Positions 32,028 to 38,414 of a stretch of 38,778 nt of DNA are shown in pieces (the stretch's first letter is position 1; every line of letters begins with the position of its first letter). The translations under genes and the position numbers were made by a program. The notes under the pieces are model-generated. The model was given only the letters and a program-made list of their open reading frames with translations, ran no database searches and was not told the origin of the DNA. The stretch is from positions 1 through 38,778 of IMG/VR virus record IMGVR_UViG_3300044611_000135; one strand, written 5' to 3'. Source of the DNA: a virus.

Positions 32028-32449
32028 AGAAACTATACGCAGTGCTATTCAGTTGGCTATTGACAATACCATCAGTAGTATTTCCGAATCTTTCTTGGGG
32101 TATAACAGCCAAGATAGACAACAAAGAACCAGTAAAGAATGTTCAGAAGGAAATCAGATGGACCAAATCCTTGAGCAAATACTATGCCAAAATTCTAATC
32201 TCAGCACAGTATAAAGAATGGGACAAGTCTGAATACAAAGCACTACTAAAACTTTGGGGCAAAGAATCTGCGTGGGACCACACTGCAGATAACCCCAAGT
32301 CTTCAGCATTTGGCATACCACAATTGCTGAATATGAAACCAACAACGCCTGCGCCCGAGCAGATTGCTCGTGGCTTGGCGTATATCAAACACAGGTATGA
32401 CAAACCATCAGTTGCTTGGGCTCACTGGCGCAAGAATAACTGGTACTAA
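32024..32449 (+). CDS. Secreted lytic transglycosylase-like protein, 141 aa
   Basis: Residues 1-26 (MKKLYAVLFSWLLTIPSVVF and so on) form a signal peptide or membrane anchor with a basic start and hydrophobic core. The C-terminal domain has the SLT pattern: LLKLWGKESAWDHTADN with the likely catalytic Glu81, then SSAFGIPQLLN, and the ending RGLAYIKHRYDKPSVAWAHW. Such enzymes cleave the glycan chain of peptidoglycan. An export signal and early location separate it from the late endolysin, so it may act on the wall during infection or block superinfection. It might also be packaged, but the gene is in the early strand. Confidence 0.82.
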   Translation: MKKLYAVLFSWLLTIPSVVFPNLSWGITAKIDNKEPVKNVQKEIRWTKSLSKYYAKILISAQYKEWDKSEYKALLKLWGKESAWDHTADNPKSSAFGIPQLLNMKPTTPAPEQIARGLAYIKHRYDKPSVAWAHWRKNNWY

Positions 32450-32472
32450 CAACAAAGAAAAGGAGACTAACA

Positions 32473-32901
32473 ATGGCAAGAGGCAATGGCAGAACTCTCA
32501 ATGTAAAGATACCTACAGTTAAGGTAATCGCAGCATTAGAGAAAGCACTAAAGAAACTAGAAACAGATTACGCATCACAAGATATAGCCGATGCTAAATA
32601 TCAAAAGGCTGTAGAAAAATGGCGTAAAGAAATGAACAAGTGGGCTATTGATAATTTCAATAAAGCCGAAAACATACGCACTAACTATCGTTCGTGGAAC
32701 TCAACACTCAATATTGATTTTGATATCACAACTACTGGAACTGATTTTCCAGCAGAACCAGAGCGTGATTTTGAAACAATGAGTAATCATAGTTATCGTG
32801 ATAGTAAAGAAGAAATTGAGAATGCTATCCGTATTCTCAAGATGACTGATGAAGAATCAGTATCAACATCCACATACAACTCAATCGCAAGATACCTATA
32901 A
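32473..32901 (+). CDS. Hypothetical protein, 142 aa, coiled-coil N-terminal half
   Basis: AAAGGAG lies before the ATG. The first half is a charged helix (VIAALEKALKKLETDYASQD, KYQKAVEKWRKEMNKWAIDNFNKAE) with coiled-coil character, followed by an Asn/Thr-rich section and an acidic C-terminal helix (SKEEIENAIRILKMTDEE). Phage operons often have a protein of this type near DUF932 genes, but I do not know a function. No metal or nucleotide motif. Confidence 0.75.
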   Translation: MARGNGRTLNVKIPTVKVIAALEKALKKLETDYASQDIADAKYQKAVEKWRKEMNKWAIDNFNKAENIRTNYRSWNSTLNIDFDITTTGTDFPAEPERDFETMSNHSYRDSKEEIENAIRILKMTDEESVSTSTYNSIARYL

Positions 32902-32911
32902 GGAGACTATC

Positions 32912-33433
32912 GTGTCACTAATACAAGACCTCAGAGCAGAAGTAGATGTAGAACTACTTACACAAACTGGTTTATACAGAGCAGAAGATACACAAACAAA
33001 CATCCGTATTGTGGAGGATATCCGCAAAGCAATTGAAAATATGCACAAGGAAGAACCAACACCTAAACATATAGCAGAGGTTGCCATAGCAACCAATGAG
33101 AATGTACAAATCCGTGACTTCTTAATGGGCATACGCTCAGAGAAGTTTGCTGTTCATAACATATTTGATTACTTACTACTACTAAGTAGTGCAGTAAACA
33201 AAGATGTAGCAATACCACTTACCACTGTATTCTCTACTTATCTTTATGAAGCAAGTAAAGATGAGGCTAAGAGTATTATTGAAGAAGTCCTTAAGATTAA
33301 TCCAGATTATAGTCTGGCAAAATTACTTAAGAGAGTATATGAAATAGATGTAGATAGTAGTTTTATCACAAATATGGGAGAAGAACTACATTCTAAAGTT
33401 GTAGATGTTATCTATGATAGGGAGGGAAAATGA
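32912..33433 (+). CDS. DUF4192-like protein (C-terminal part only), 173 aa
   Basis: GTG 32912 is placed six bases after AAGGAG; a longer ORF from 32849 lies inside the previous gene and is unlikely. The region NIFDYLLLLSSAVNKDVAIPLTTVFSTYLYEASKDEAKSIIEEVLKINPDYSLAKLL resembles the C-terminal half of DUF4192, with its 'G...A..al..aL..dP.y.LA.LL' ending. The N-terminal Leu/Pro-rich half of that family is missing, so the gene is either a short branch or an independent helical protein. DUF4192 is typical of Actinobacteria and their phages. Function unknown. Confidence 0.55.
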   Translation: MSLIQDLRAEVDVELLTQTGLYRAEDTQTNIRIVEDIRKAIENMHKEEPTPKHIAEVAIATNENVQIRDFLMGIRSEKFAVHNIFDYLLLLSSAVNKDVAIPLTTVFSTYLYEASKDEAKSIIEEVLKINPDYSLAKLLKRVYEIDVDSSFITNMGEELHSKVVDVIYDREGK

Positions 33434-34416
33434 CAACAACTACAGTACCAATGAAAAACTTATCCAATTGGGTTAAGTCAGGCACAGCAGTAACAGCAAC
33501 CTCAGCCAGAGATGTAGCCAGACAAGCAGGTCTTGACTGGTCAGTATCATTGCATCCAATGACAGCCTCATACACAATCCCAGGCGCAGGTGAACCACTA
33601 CAGATAGCAGTAAGAAACAAACAAGCCGTAGTTAAAACAACACCTTTTGGTGAGGTTGACAACATTGGTGTTGTTGGTAATCGCTATCAAGTATTTCAAA
33701 ACGGTGAATTATTTAGTGCGCTAGATACACTAATTGATTCAGGCGAAGCCCGTTATGCAGCAGCAGGTGAGTATGATGGCGGTGCAAAGGTATGGATGTT
33801 ATTACAATTACCAATTGAAATGACAGTAGCCAATGACCCACACGCTGCATTTATTCTGGCTAGAACCAGCCACGATGGCAGCAGTTCAGTCATCATCAAG
33901 CCAATCATTGAGCGTTTGTTTTGTGCCAATCAGATAAACAAAATCTATCGGAACAATAACAAATATACATACACACTAAAGCATACGACAAACAGCAAAC
34001 TTAATATAGAAGAAGTAAAATATATTATGCAGATGTCTTATGACAGTGTGAATGAATATCAAACATTGGCTAATGATTTGATTACTAAATCAGTTAGTAG
34101 AGAAAATGCTTTGAGATATTTCAAAAGAGTATTTCCATTGCCATCTACTATTGAAGACACACCTCATCATCTACTCAGCCAGGGCGAAAAGAATCAGTTA
34201 AGCCGTGCACTTACAGCACGAAACATCGCCCAAAATATTTATGAAAATTCTCCTACACAGGAAAATATCCGTGACACAGAGTTCGGATTGTGGCAATCCA
34301 TTATTGAGTATGCTGACCACGGCAAGCAAGATAAGGGCACAGTCACAGGCGTAAGGGCTATGTCAGGTGGCTCTGATAGCCTGAAAATTAGAGCACTAGA
34401 ATTGTTGAGTGCATAA
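33430..34416 (+). CDS. DUF932 phage/plasmid-like protein, 328 aa
   Basis: This matches the DUF932/TIGR03299 family. The N-terminal core contains LQIAVRNKQAVVKTTPFGEV, then GVVGNRYQVFQNGELFSALDTLIDSGEARYAAAGEYDGGAKVWMLLQLP, and a later ARTSHDGSSSVIIKPIIERLFCANQI, the most typical part. Phage and plasmid members are often near replication or repair genes, but the biochemical role is not settled. The start overlaps the previous stop. The C-terminal region is helical (YTLKHTTNSKLNIEEVKYIM). Family call is strong. Confidence 0.88.
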   Translation: MTTTTVPMKNLSNWVKSGTAVTATSARDVARQAGLDWSVSLHPMTASYTIPGAGEPLQIAVRNKQAVVKTTPFGEVDNIGVVGNRYQVFQNGELFSALDTLIDSGEARYAAAGEYDGGAKVWMLLQLPIEMTVANDPHAAFILARTSHDGSSSVIIKPIIERLFCANQINKIYRNNNKYTYTLKHTTNSKLNIEEVKYIMQMSYDSVNEYQTLANDLITKSVSRENALRYFKRVFPLPSTIEDTPHHLLSQGEKNQLSRALTARNIAQNIYENSPTQENIRDTEFGLWQSIIEYADHGKQDKGTVTGVRAMSGGSDSLKIRALELLSA

Positions 34417-34577
34417 TGGGAGCAATATCAAACTATAAAGAATGTAATGTATGCAGACAAACAAAGTTAGTAGTATCAGAATCATTGTTTGCCAATGGAC
34501 TATATGGATATTGGTGCAATGACTGCGACAAAGCAGAGGGTGCTACTCATCCACAAACATCAATCAAAGTAAAGTAA
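34416..34577 (+). CDS. Zinc-ribbon microprotein, 53 aa
   Basis: ATG 34416 overlaps the DUF932 stop as TAATG. The sequence contains ECNVCRQTKLV and WCNDCDKAEG, two CxxC pairs about 22 residues apart, making a zinc ribbon with a short His/Lys-containing tail. Translational coupling supports it. Function unknown; it could be a cofactor-like subunit for the DUF932 protein. Confidence 0.72.
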   Translation: MGAISNYKECNVCRQTKLVVSESLFANGLYGYWCNDCDKAEGATHPQTSIKVK

Positions 34578-34587
34578 GGAGACTAAA

Positions 34588-35022
34588 ATGGAATATCTAT
34601 ACACAGATACAGACGGTAATCAAATCAAATTTACCGAAGATATGGTTAAGACTGCACTAGATGAACGAGCAGAACTGCGAGTGAGGCTAGAAAATTCAAA
34701 CATATTAAGGGATAAACATTGGGACCGTATAGCAGAGATTCGTAGAGAAGTTTATGATTTCTTTAACGGGCAGTACAGCACAGGAGATAGTGAACTTACA
34801 TTCACAGTTGATGACATCAATGAATTACTAGAATCTATTGGTGCAGATAAACTTAAGAAACTCTGGACAGTATCAGGTCGTGTAGAGTTTACTATCACAG
34901 ATATAGAAGCAGAGTCAGAAGATGATGCTTACCAGATAGTTGAAAATGGTATTCAATTAGAACTAGATGGTGGCTCTGTTGATGATTGGTCGTTAGATAT
35001 TACAAGCACTGACGAACAATAG
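34588..35022 (+). CDS. Hypothetical acidic protein, 144 aa
   Basis: AAGGAG precedes the ATG at normal spacing. The N-terminus (MEYLYTDTDGNQIKFTEDM) is followed by a charged helix (DERAELRVRLENSNILRDKH), and the C-terminal domain (LWTVSGRVEFTITDIEAESEDDAYQIVENGI) resembles a small alpha/beta fold seen in actinophage hypothetical proteins. Ends with a strongly acidic tail. It might mimic DNA or bind basic partners, but nothing demonstrates this. Confidence 0.75.
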   Translation: MEYLYTDTDGNQIKFTEDMVKTALDERAELRVRLENSNILRDKHWDRIAEIRREVYDFFNGQYSTGDSELTFTVDDINELLESIGADKLKKLWTVSGRVEFTITDIEAESEDDAYQIVENGIQLELDGGSVDDWSLDITSTDEQ

Positions 35023-35206
35023 TATTGGCAGGCTGTTATGTGGGTGGTCTAGTCAGCCACTAAGGGGACCACATAATTACCAATGCCACGCCAAAAAGAA
35101 TGGTGTCATATACCCTTCCGTCTGATACCATTCTCTAAAGAGAACGGGTTAGTTCTGATTAGTCTCCTTTCTAATCCGTTCTCTCTTAGAAGGAGACAAG
35201 GACCCA
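35023..35206 (+). other. Multi-hairpin leader before the recombination nuclease
   Basis: Three structures fit in 184 bases. ATGTGG/CCACAT encloses a GTGG/CCAC pair (near 35038-35073). AGAATGGT-n-TCA pairs with TGA-n-ACCATTCT (35097-35134). AGAGAACGGGTTAG pairs over 14 bp with CTAATCCGTTCTCT (35139-35152 and 35171-35184) around an 18-base loop. The ribosome site AAGGAG comes just after. No T-run, so an mRNA-processing site, attenuator or protein-binding leader is more likely than a terminator. Confidence 0.65.
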
Positions 35207-35977
35207 ATGGGACAATTACAAATAGAACGTGATAGATACGGAAGACCGTTAGTTAAACCACCTAAAGGTGGTAAACCAATTGCATACACAAGGGCTACAA
35301 CAATAGCCAACAGTCTTGATGACCCATCAGCATTGACCGCTTGGAAAATGCGTATGGCAGCAATAGGTTTAACAATACGTAGTGATTTATTATTAGCAAT
35401 TAACGCATCGCAAGATGACAAGATGGCTATTAATAAATACATAGAAGATGCAATGGAAGTAGCAGGTGCTAGTCGTGCAGCCACGATAGGCACAGCACTA
35501 CACGCATTTACAGAAAAGTTAGATTTAGGACAAGAACTAGGTCCTATACCAGACGAGTGGGCAGGGGACATTCGTGCCTACGAAGAAGCAACAAAGCAAC
35601 TAGATAAAATCTTTATAGAACAATTCTGTGTGTTAGATAAATATAAAATTGCTGGCACACCAGACAGACTTGTTGAATATAAAGGAGAAAGATTCATTGC
35701 AGATATAAAAACAGGTCGCATAGACCATCCAAACAACATAGCAATTCAGTTAGCAATCTATGCTAACGGGTTGCCTTATGATGTGACAACGGCAACCCGA
35801 GGTAAATGGGGTGAAGTTAACAAAGATAAAGCAATCATCATACATCTTCCTGCAGGTACAGGCTTATGTAAATTAGTCTGGATTGATATTGCAGAAGGAT
35901 GGAAAGGTGTACAATTTGCAATGAAGGTAAGACAATGGCGAGACAAAAAAGGTCTTGTTGTTCCATTCACAGAGTAA
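35207..35977 (+). CDS. RecB/Cas4-like PD-(D/E)XK exonuclease, 256 aa
   Basis: The motif set is good: GTALHAF (about residues 95-101), then IAGTPDRLVEYKGERFIADIKTG (about 148-170), with the metal-binding Asp in GTPD and the DIK triad member, then IQLAIYANG (about 180-188), the usual Q-x-x-x-Y. This is the PD-(D/E)XK family of phage RecB-like nucleases and Cas4. Such proteins resect DNA ends for recombination or DNA maturation. It follows a long structured leader and precedes the zinc-ribbon and ATPase genes, suggesting a recombination/replication unit. No iron-sulphur cysteines are visible, unlike Cas4. Confidence 0.85.
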   Translation: MGQLQIERDRYGRPLVKPPKGGKPIAYTRATTIANSLDDPSALTAWKMRMAAIGLTIRSDLLLAINASQDDKMAINKYIEDAMEVAGASRAATIGTALHAFTEKLDLGQELGPIPDEWAGDIRAYEEATKQLDKIFIEQFCVLDKYKIAGTPDRLVEYKGERFIADIKTGRIDHPNNIAIQLAIYANGLPYDVTTATRGKWGEVNKDKAIIIHLPAGTGLCKLVWIDIAEGWKGVQFAMKVRQWRDKKGLVVPFTE

Positions 35978-35987
35978 GGAGAAGGTA

Positions 35988-36452
35988 GTGTCTTCAACCG
36001 AAGCACCAATCAGTATCACAGTAAAGTCAGCAGCAGGCAGTTTGATTACAGTCCGTGCCGAAACAGGAAACCAATTAGATAACCTAGTAGCAGAAGCACT
36101 GGAAGCAATCAAGGCTGCAGTAACAGAACTAGAGGCAGCATCAAAAAACCAATCTAGCCCAGTACCTATGTCAACCGCACAAGTGGCAGCAAGTCTGGGC
36201 GCATCTATTGTTGAGACAGGTTCAACATATCCTACTCAAGAATATAACTTTCCACCAACAGCAACTATCGGTGGTGGTAAGAACTGTCCTCACGGAAAAA
36301 TGACAGCCATTCAAGGAACAGGTAAAGACGGCAAAATGTACCGTGGTTATTTCTGTCCAGCACAAAAAGGCGCATTAGATAAATGCAAAAATGTTTATGC
36401 AAGAGTAGGTACACCAGACTGGAATACTTTCGTAGCAGACCAGGTAAAGTAA
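35988..36452 (+). CDS. Zinc-ribbon replication-module protein, 154 aa
   Basis: GTG 35988 is chosen because AAGGAGAAGG lies immediately upstream, after the nuclease stop; an ATG start at 35955 would lie inside that gene. The N-terminal part (about 1-60) is Ala/Val-rich and helical with SITVKSAAGSLITVRAETGNQLDN; a Ser/Thr/Pro linker follows. The C-terminal region has NCPHGKM, then YFCPAQKG and DKCKNVYAR, three or four zinc ligands. A DNA-binding role beside nuclease and ATPase is likely but unproved. Confidence 0.72.
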   Translation: MSSTEAPISITVKSAAGSLITVRAETGNQLDNLVAEALEAIKAAVTELEAASKNQSSPVPMSTAQVAASLGASIVETGSTYPTQEYNFPPTATIGGGKNCPHGKMTAIQGTGKDGKMYRGYFCPAQKGALDKCKNVYARVGTPDWNTFVADQVK

Positions 36453-37271
36453 TTGCGTACATTAAGACGTAGCATCAGCAAAGCAGAGGTGGGTGGCGAA
36501 CCATTGCCACCCGCTTTTGCGGCATTTGAACGAGCAGGAATTATTCTGCGCCGTGCAGAAATTACAATGATTGCAGGCACTCCAGGTGCAGGCAAGTCAT
36601 CAATCGCTTTAGCAATTGCAGCCAGAGCCAAAGTTCCTACGCTGTACTTCAGCGCAGATACCAACGCTCATACTATGGCTATGAGATTAGTTGCAATGTC
36701 AAGTAAGATATCACAAACAGCAGCAGAGCAATTATTAAAGCGAGACCCAAAGCAAGCAGAAGAAGTATTGGTTATGAACAATCACTTGTTCTGGTCATTT
36801 GAGTCAACACCTACATTAAAAGATTTAGATGATGAAGTATCTGCATTTGAAACTGTGTGGGGTAGAAGCCCAACACTTATAGTTGTAGATAACTTAATGG
36901 ATATAGCAATGGATGGACACGAAGAATTCCAAGGTATGAGAGCAGCAATGAAAGAGTTGAAGTATCTTGCAAGAGATACAAACTCAGCAGTGCTTGTGCT
37001 TCACCATACCAAAGAAGGTTTTGACGGCTATCCTTGCCAGCCACGCAATGCTATTCAGGGTCTAGTCAATCAGATTCCTGCAATGGTATTGACCATAGGA
37101 CAAATGAAACAAGGTGATGATACCTTCTTGTGTGTAGCCCCAGTCAAGAATAGATATGGACGAGCAGACCAGACAGGTAATAACTATGTCAGCCTTTCAT
37201 TTAATCCAGACAATATGTATTTAGACGATGTTCAAATCAAGTATATGCAGGAGACCGTATATGGAAATTAA
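36453..37271 (+). CDS. RecA/DnaB-type ATPase, likely replicative helicase, 272 aa
   Basis: Starts at TTG 36453, directly after the previous stop; the ribosome site is weak, suggesting re-initiation. The Walker A motif AGTPGAGKSS is at about residues 41-50, the Walker B TLIVVDN at about 141-147, followed by VLHHTKEGF (about 182-190), a typical RecA-fold sensor region. The protein has only the ATPase domain, without the N-terminal DnaG-binding part of DnaB. It resembles phage DnaB-like helicases and RepA/RadA-type ATPases. Close to the primase genes, it probably unwinds DNA at the fork. Confidence 0.82.
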   Translation: MRTLRRSISKAEVGGEPLPPAFAAFERAGIILRRAEITMIAGTPGAGKSSIALAIAARAKVPTLYFSADTNAHTMAMRLVAMSSKISQTAAEQLLKRDPKQAEEVLVMNNHLFWSFESTPTLKDLDDEVSAFETVWGRSPTLIVVDNLMDIAMDGHEEFQGMRAAMKELKYLARDTNSAVLVLHHTKEGFDGYPCQPRNAIQGLVNQIPAMVLTIGQMKQGDDTFLCVAPVKNRYGRADQTGNNYVSLSFNPDNMYLDDVQIKYMQETVYGN

Positions 37272-37443
37272 AGTTTGGGATAACACATTTACTAAAGAAG
37301 ATGTAGAAGCATTGGTAGGTAGAGCACTTGCCGAAGGTGAGTGGAATATAGTTGCCGATGAATTATACAACAATGATGAACTATATGATTTAATTAATCG
37401 TAAAGTTTATGAAATAGTCAGAGATTCGGTAGGACTTGGGTAG
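37261..37443 (+). CDS. Hypothetical acidic protein, 60 aa
   Basis: ATG 37261 lies in the end of the ATPase gene, with CAGGAG seven bases upstream. The longer ORF from 37228 is less likely. MEIKVWDNTFTKEDVEALVG continues to a helical EWNIVADELYNNDELYDLINRK: acidic and probably two-helix. It overlaps the nuclease gene by eight bases. No known function; a small partner of the helicase is conceivable. Confidence 0.65.
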   Translation: MEIKVWDNTFTKEDVEALVGRALAEGEWNIVADELYNNDELYDLINRKVYEIVRDSVGLG

Positions 37444-37786
37444 CGCAGCCAAAAGAAAAGGTAGTCAAGCAGAACGAGATGTTGTTGCTTGGCTTAAGAC
37501 CAATGGCTACAAGTATGCAGACCGCAGGTTAGCAGGAGCAACCCTAGACAAAGGCGATATCAGCGGTGTGCCAGGTGTAACTATTGAGATTAAGAACCAC
37601 GCCAAATTAGATTTAGCAGGATGGACAGCAGAGTTAGAAGTAGAGATGAAGAACGATGGTGCTTGGACTGGTGTGGTCCTACATAAACGCAAAGGCAAAG
37701 GTAATGTAGATGACTGGTATGCAACTATGCCAGCAAAAATATGGATAGAACTAATAAAGGAAATACTAAATGAACGAAGAGATTAA
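37436..37786 (+). CDS. Holliday-junction-resolvase-like PD-(D/E)XK nuclease, 116 aa
   Basis: TTG 37436 is the only plausible start, because an in-frame stop lies two codons upstream. The motifs GSQAERDVVAWLKTNG (E near residue 13), then DKGDISGVPGVTIEIKNH (about 38-55; Asp and E-x-K) fit small Hjc-like or VRR-NUC-like nucleases. These cut branched DNA during phage replication and packaging. Following the helicase and before the primase, it could resolve replication or recombination intermediates. Family call good, exact substrate unknown. Confidence 0.8.
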   Translation: MGSAAKRKGSQAERDVVAWLKTNGYKYADRRLAGATLDKGDISGVPGVTIEIKNHAKLDLAGWTAELEVEMKNDGAWTGVVLHKRKGKGNVDDWYATMPAKIWIELIKEILNERRD

Positions 37787-37970
37787 AAATATTGTAGATG
37801 AACTAGAAGAAAAAGTAGACTGGCATAAAAGATTAGCCTGGATGTATGAAGGACAAGAAGATTTAGTTGCAGAACAGACACATTATGCTGCTGCCTTTTC
37901 ATATGAAAGAGCAATACAAATTATAAAAAAATACACCAACAAAGAAGGGATGTTAAAACTTGTTAAGTGA
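37770..37970 (+). CDS. Hypothetical helical protein, 66 aa
   Basis: AAGGAAATACTAA precedes the ATG, and the gene overlaps the nuclease end. MNEEIKNIVDELEEKVDWHK continues to YEGQEDLVAEQTHYAAAFSYERAIQIIKKY: two amphipathic helices, perhaps a helical hairpin like small coiled-coil subunits. No motif of known function. Confidence 0.68.
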   Translation: MNEEIKNIVDELEEKVDWHKRLAWMYEGQEDLVAEQTHYAAAFSYERAIQIIKKYTNKEGMLKLVK

Positions 37971-38052
37971 AATACTTATTATGCTAACATTCTTTCAACA
38001 AGAAATGATTGGATTATTGTTATGGATAAGCACAGTATTGCTGCCTATCTAG
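37960..38052 (+). CDS. Possible membrane micropeptide, 30 aa (weak)
   Basis: TTG 37960 opens a frame reading LLSEILIMLTFFQQEMIGLL and ending LWISTVLLPI, almost wholly hydrophobic and suited to a membrane span. AGAAGGGA lies nine bases upstream. It overlaps the primase zinc gene by 31 bases. An alternative ATG at 37981 gives a shorter peptide. A chance frame is quite possible. Confidence 0.25.
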   Translation: MLSEILIMLTFFQQEMIGLLLWISTVLLPI

Positions 38053-38414
38053 AGCATATTGGCGCCAGCCTGCCTGCTGTGGGCAGTGGCTGGCGAAAGA
38101 TACGTTGTCCATTTCATCCAGATAAACACGCATCAGCAGGTGTAAATTTTGATGAAGAAAGATTCAAGTGCCACGGATGCGGTGTCGGTGGTGATGTTTA
38201 CGATTTAATTATGCAAAGAGAAGGAGGTAACTATCGTGAGGCTGTCAAATTCGCAGAGACAATTTCTCCTACAGGCAACACAAGAATACGCCCAGCACAT
38301 ACATCAAGCAGAAGATTATCTAGCAACTCGGAATCTGTCGGTAGAAGAAGCAAAGAGATTTCATTTAGGAGTAGTGGACAATCCATTACCAGGTCACGAA
38401 GGATACAAGGGTAA
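38022..38414 (+). CDS. DNA primase zinc-binding subunit (CHC2-type), 130 aa
   Basis: The motif CPFHPDKHASAGVNFDEERF followed by KCHGCGVGGDVYDLI (about residues 29-60) is the CHC2-type zinc finger of DnaG primases, with Cys29, His32, Cys49 and Cys52 as ligands. It reads template DNA. NYREAVKFAETI completes the domain; the last 45 residues are Ser/Arg-rich low complexity and probably exist only because the Toprim gene is encoded in another frame over the same bases. Start ATG 38022. This chain has no Toprim domain and must work with the separate chain. Confidence 0.85.
   Translation: MDKHSIAAYLEHIGASLPAVGSGWRKIRCPFHPDKHASAGVNFDEERFKCHGCGVGGDVYDLIMQREGGNYREAVKFAETISPTGNTRIRPAHTSSRRLSSNSESVGRRSKEISFRSSGQSITRSRRIQG
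38219..38238 (+). promoter_or_regulatory. Internal ribosome-binding site of the Toprim subunit
   Basis: AGAAGGAGG (38219-38227) lies within the zinc-domain gene and, after eight bases, GTG 38236 opens the Toprim frame. This near-perfect Shine-Dalgarno decides the start of the second chain. A +1 frameshift is the other possibility, but there is no obvious slippery sequence. Confidence 0.75.

Noticed and set aside
31933-32214. A 93-codon plus-strand ORF overlapping the transglycosylase
   Set aside because: It occupies a different frame over the start of the transglycosylase and the 35-aa membrane gene, both of which have better ribosome sites and recognisable features.
38150-38240. Programmed frameshift joining the two primase frames
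   Set aside because: No X-XXY-YYZ or shifty stop is seen, the needed shift is +1, and a near-perfect ribosome site plus GTG explains the second frame. Not strictly excluded.
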